NCBI GenBank assembly: GCA_017629925.1
Contig: JAGBWH010000021.1
Location: 1-13,093 of the forward strand
Source: Clostridia bacterium
Lineage (GTDB): Bacteria > Bacillota > Clostridia > Oscillospirales > CAG-272
DNA: 13,093 nucleotides
Direction: 5' to 3'
The notes below the pieces were generated by a model. It had not been told where the DNA came from. It ran no database searches and was given only the letters and a program-made list of their open reading frames with translations. Positions 12,595 to 13,093 of the stretch are shown here, piece after piece. How positions within the stretch are numbered: the stretch's first letter is position 1; each line of letters begins with the position of its first letter. The position numbers were made by a program, and so were the translations under genes.

Positions 12595-12826
12595 CAAGCA
12601 AAACCCCTGCCATTTCAAAGGGAAAAATATAGATTAAACAATCATCTAACCAGACAAGTGCGCGCGCAAAGACCCCACATTGCGGGCCGCCGGAATACGC
12701 CTAAAGAACGCATGAAAGTAGATAGATTGTTTTGAATGGTTCTTATTTGTTGGCGAAATATGTGTTTTGGCAGCAGTCAATGGCAAAGTGGCAAAAGAAA
12801 TTCCGTTTTCGCTTTGTTATTTTTTT
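12595..12826 (+). ncRNA. Candidate structured small RNA (6S-like shape), family unknown
   Basis: The stretch folds as one long interrupted hairpin. CAAGCAAA (12595-12602) pairs with TTTGTTG (12746-12752). CCATTTCAAA (12610-12619) pairs with TTTTGAATGG (12730-12739). ACAATCATCTA (from 12638) pairs with TAGATAGATTGT (to 12730). The apical part is GC-rich (12659-12712), in sharp contrast to AT-rich surroundings. A terminator-like hairpin ends it, CAAA/TTTG with inner GC and AAAA/TTTT pairs (12784-12816), followed by TTATTTTTTT (12817-12826). A long rod with an internal bulge is the shape of 6S RNA, but I do not see conserved bases that prove it. No good plus-strand promoter was found (a weak TTGCAT lies at 12553). 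No ORF fits here. Confidence 0.4.
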
Positions 12827-12835
12827 CTAAATCAC

Positions 12836-12864
12836 TTGACAATCCCATTAAAATGTGATAGTAT
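12836..12864 (+). promoter_or_regulatory. Promoter of the tRNA-Ser gene
   Basis: A perfect TTGACA (12836-12841), a 17-bp spacer and TAGTAT (12859-12864), with a TG one base upstream of the -10, form a strong sigma-A promoter. The transcript would begin near 12871, leaving a 5' leader of about 100 nt before the tRNA. Confidence 0.8.
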
Positions 12865-12973
12865 ACATACTGTTCGCTGAAACAGCGAAAACTAAATATT
12901 TGGTATAAGTTTTGCAAAAACGCGTAGCCGAACTATTCGGCATGGCATAGCACGCGAAACGATGCCATCTTTT

Positions 12974-13060
12974 GCAGGAATATCGAAGTGGTCATAACGA
13001 GGCGGTCTTGAAAACCGTTTGCCGCAAGGCACGGGGGTTCGAATCCCTCTTCCTGCGCCA
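12974..13060 (+). tRNA. tRNA-Ser (anticodon UGA)
   Basis: This 87-nt gene forms a complete class II tRNA. The acceptor GCAGGAA pairs with TTCCTGC. There is a TCG/CGA D-stem, an anticodon arm GCGGT-CTTGAAA-ACCGT with TGA at the centre of the loop, a long variable arm (TGCC-GCAA-GGCA), and a T-arm with TTCGAAT in the loop. The discriminator is G13057, and CCA (13058-13060) is encoded. The long variable arm and the anticodon together make serine certain. It reads UCA and probably UCG codons. It has its own promoter and a hairpin terminator directly after. Confidence 0.97.
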
Positions 13061-13069
13061 AGAAAAAAC

Positions 13070-13093
13070 GACAAGTTTCGACAGAAACTTGTC
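13070..13093 (+). terminator. Hairpin terminator after tRNA-Ser, cut by the window edge
   Basis: GACAAGTTT (13070-13078) and AAACTTGTC (13085-13093) pair perfectly around CGACAG. The hairpin begins nine bases after the tRNA CCA. The expected T-tract lies beyond the window, so the call rests on position and stem. Confidence 0.75.

Noticed and set aside
12610..12740. Riboswitch or T-box upstream of tRNA-Ser
   Set aside because: No GGNACCGCG T-box motif or known riboswitch core was seen, and no coding gene follows on that strand.
12892..13074. Minus-strand ORF with GRGIRTPVPCGKRFSRPPRY
   Set aside because: It is the antisense of tRNA-Ser, a well-known spurious protein pattern that arises wherever serine tRNA genes are translated backward.

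Overview
The window looks like chromosomal DNA of a low-to-mid GC member of the Bacillota, most likely a gut-type Clostridia. The reasons are strong Shine-Dalgarno sequences, consensus sigma-A promoters, an encoded CCA on a tRNA, and Clostridia-typical families: DUF421/DUF4363, DUF4364, the TIGR03960/TIGR03936 pair, a double zinc-ribbon protein and a SigH-like sigma factor. No genus can be named from the sequence alone.

Layout, left to right. (1) 1-366: the 3' end of an uncharacterised, probably radical-SAM-type gene. (2) 450-1363: an accessory-looking block on the minus strand. It holds a GNAT acetyltransferase preceded by a roughly 130-nt structured leader with a 27-codon leader ORF, a consensus promoter, and a dense array of small hairpins joined by 9-nt linkers. 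A 16-bp hairpin closes it downstream. (3) 1442-2487: a translationally coupled DUF421-DUF4363 membrane gene pair on the plus strand. A bidirectional terminator separates it from the next operon. (4) 8710-2568, minus strand: an apparent operon rlmB, then an 865-aa membrane protein that resembles a P-type ATPase without its catalytic residues, then a B12-type radical SAM protein (TIGR03960), then its DUF2344 partner (TIGR03936). The last three genes are joined by short overlaps. (5) 9870-8781, minus strand: a SigH-like sigma factor and a small double zinc-ribbon protein, with a 63-nt tRNA-like element between them and a strong terminator after. (6) 12417-9925, minus strand: an oligopeptide-binding lipoprotein followed by a DUF4364 gene. 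(7) 12418-13093, plus strand: a probable structured small RNA ending in a T-rich terminator, then a tRNA-Ser(UGA) with its own promoter, a folded 5' leader and a terminator hairpin.

How the parts relate. rlmB methylates 23S rRNA. The TIGR03960/TIGR03936 pair usually sits near translation genes, so the long operon is plausibly tied to ribosome or RNA modification, with the ATPase-like protein as an unexplained member. rlmB and a SigH-like gene being near neighbours recalls the Bacillus subtilis cysS-mrnC-rlmB-rae1-sigH neighbourhood. The most unusual items are the ATPase-like pseudoenzyme, the GNAT leader with its hairpin array, the tRNA-like leader element and the candidate small RNA upstream of tRNA-Ser.
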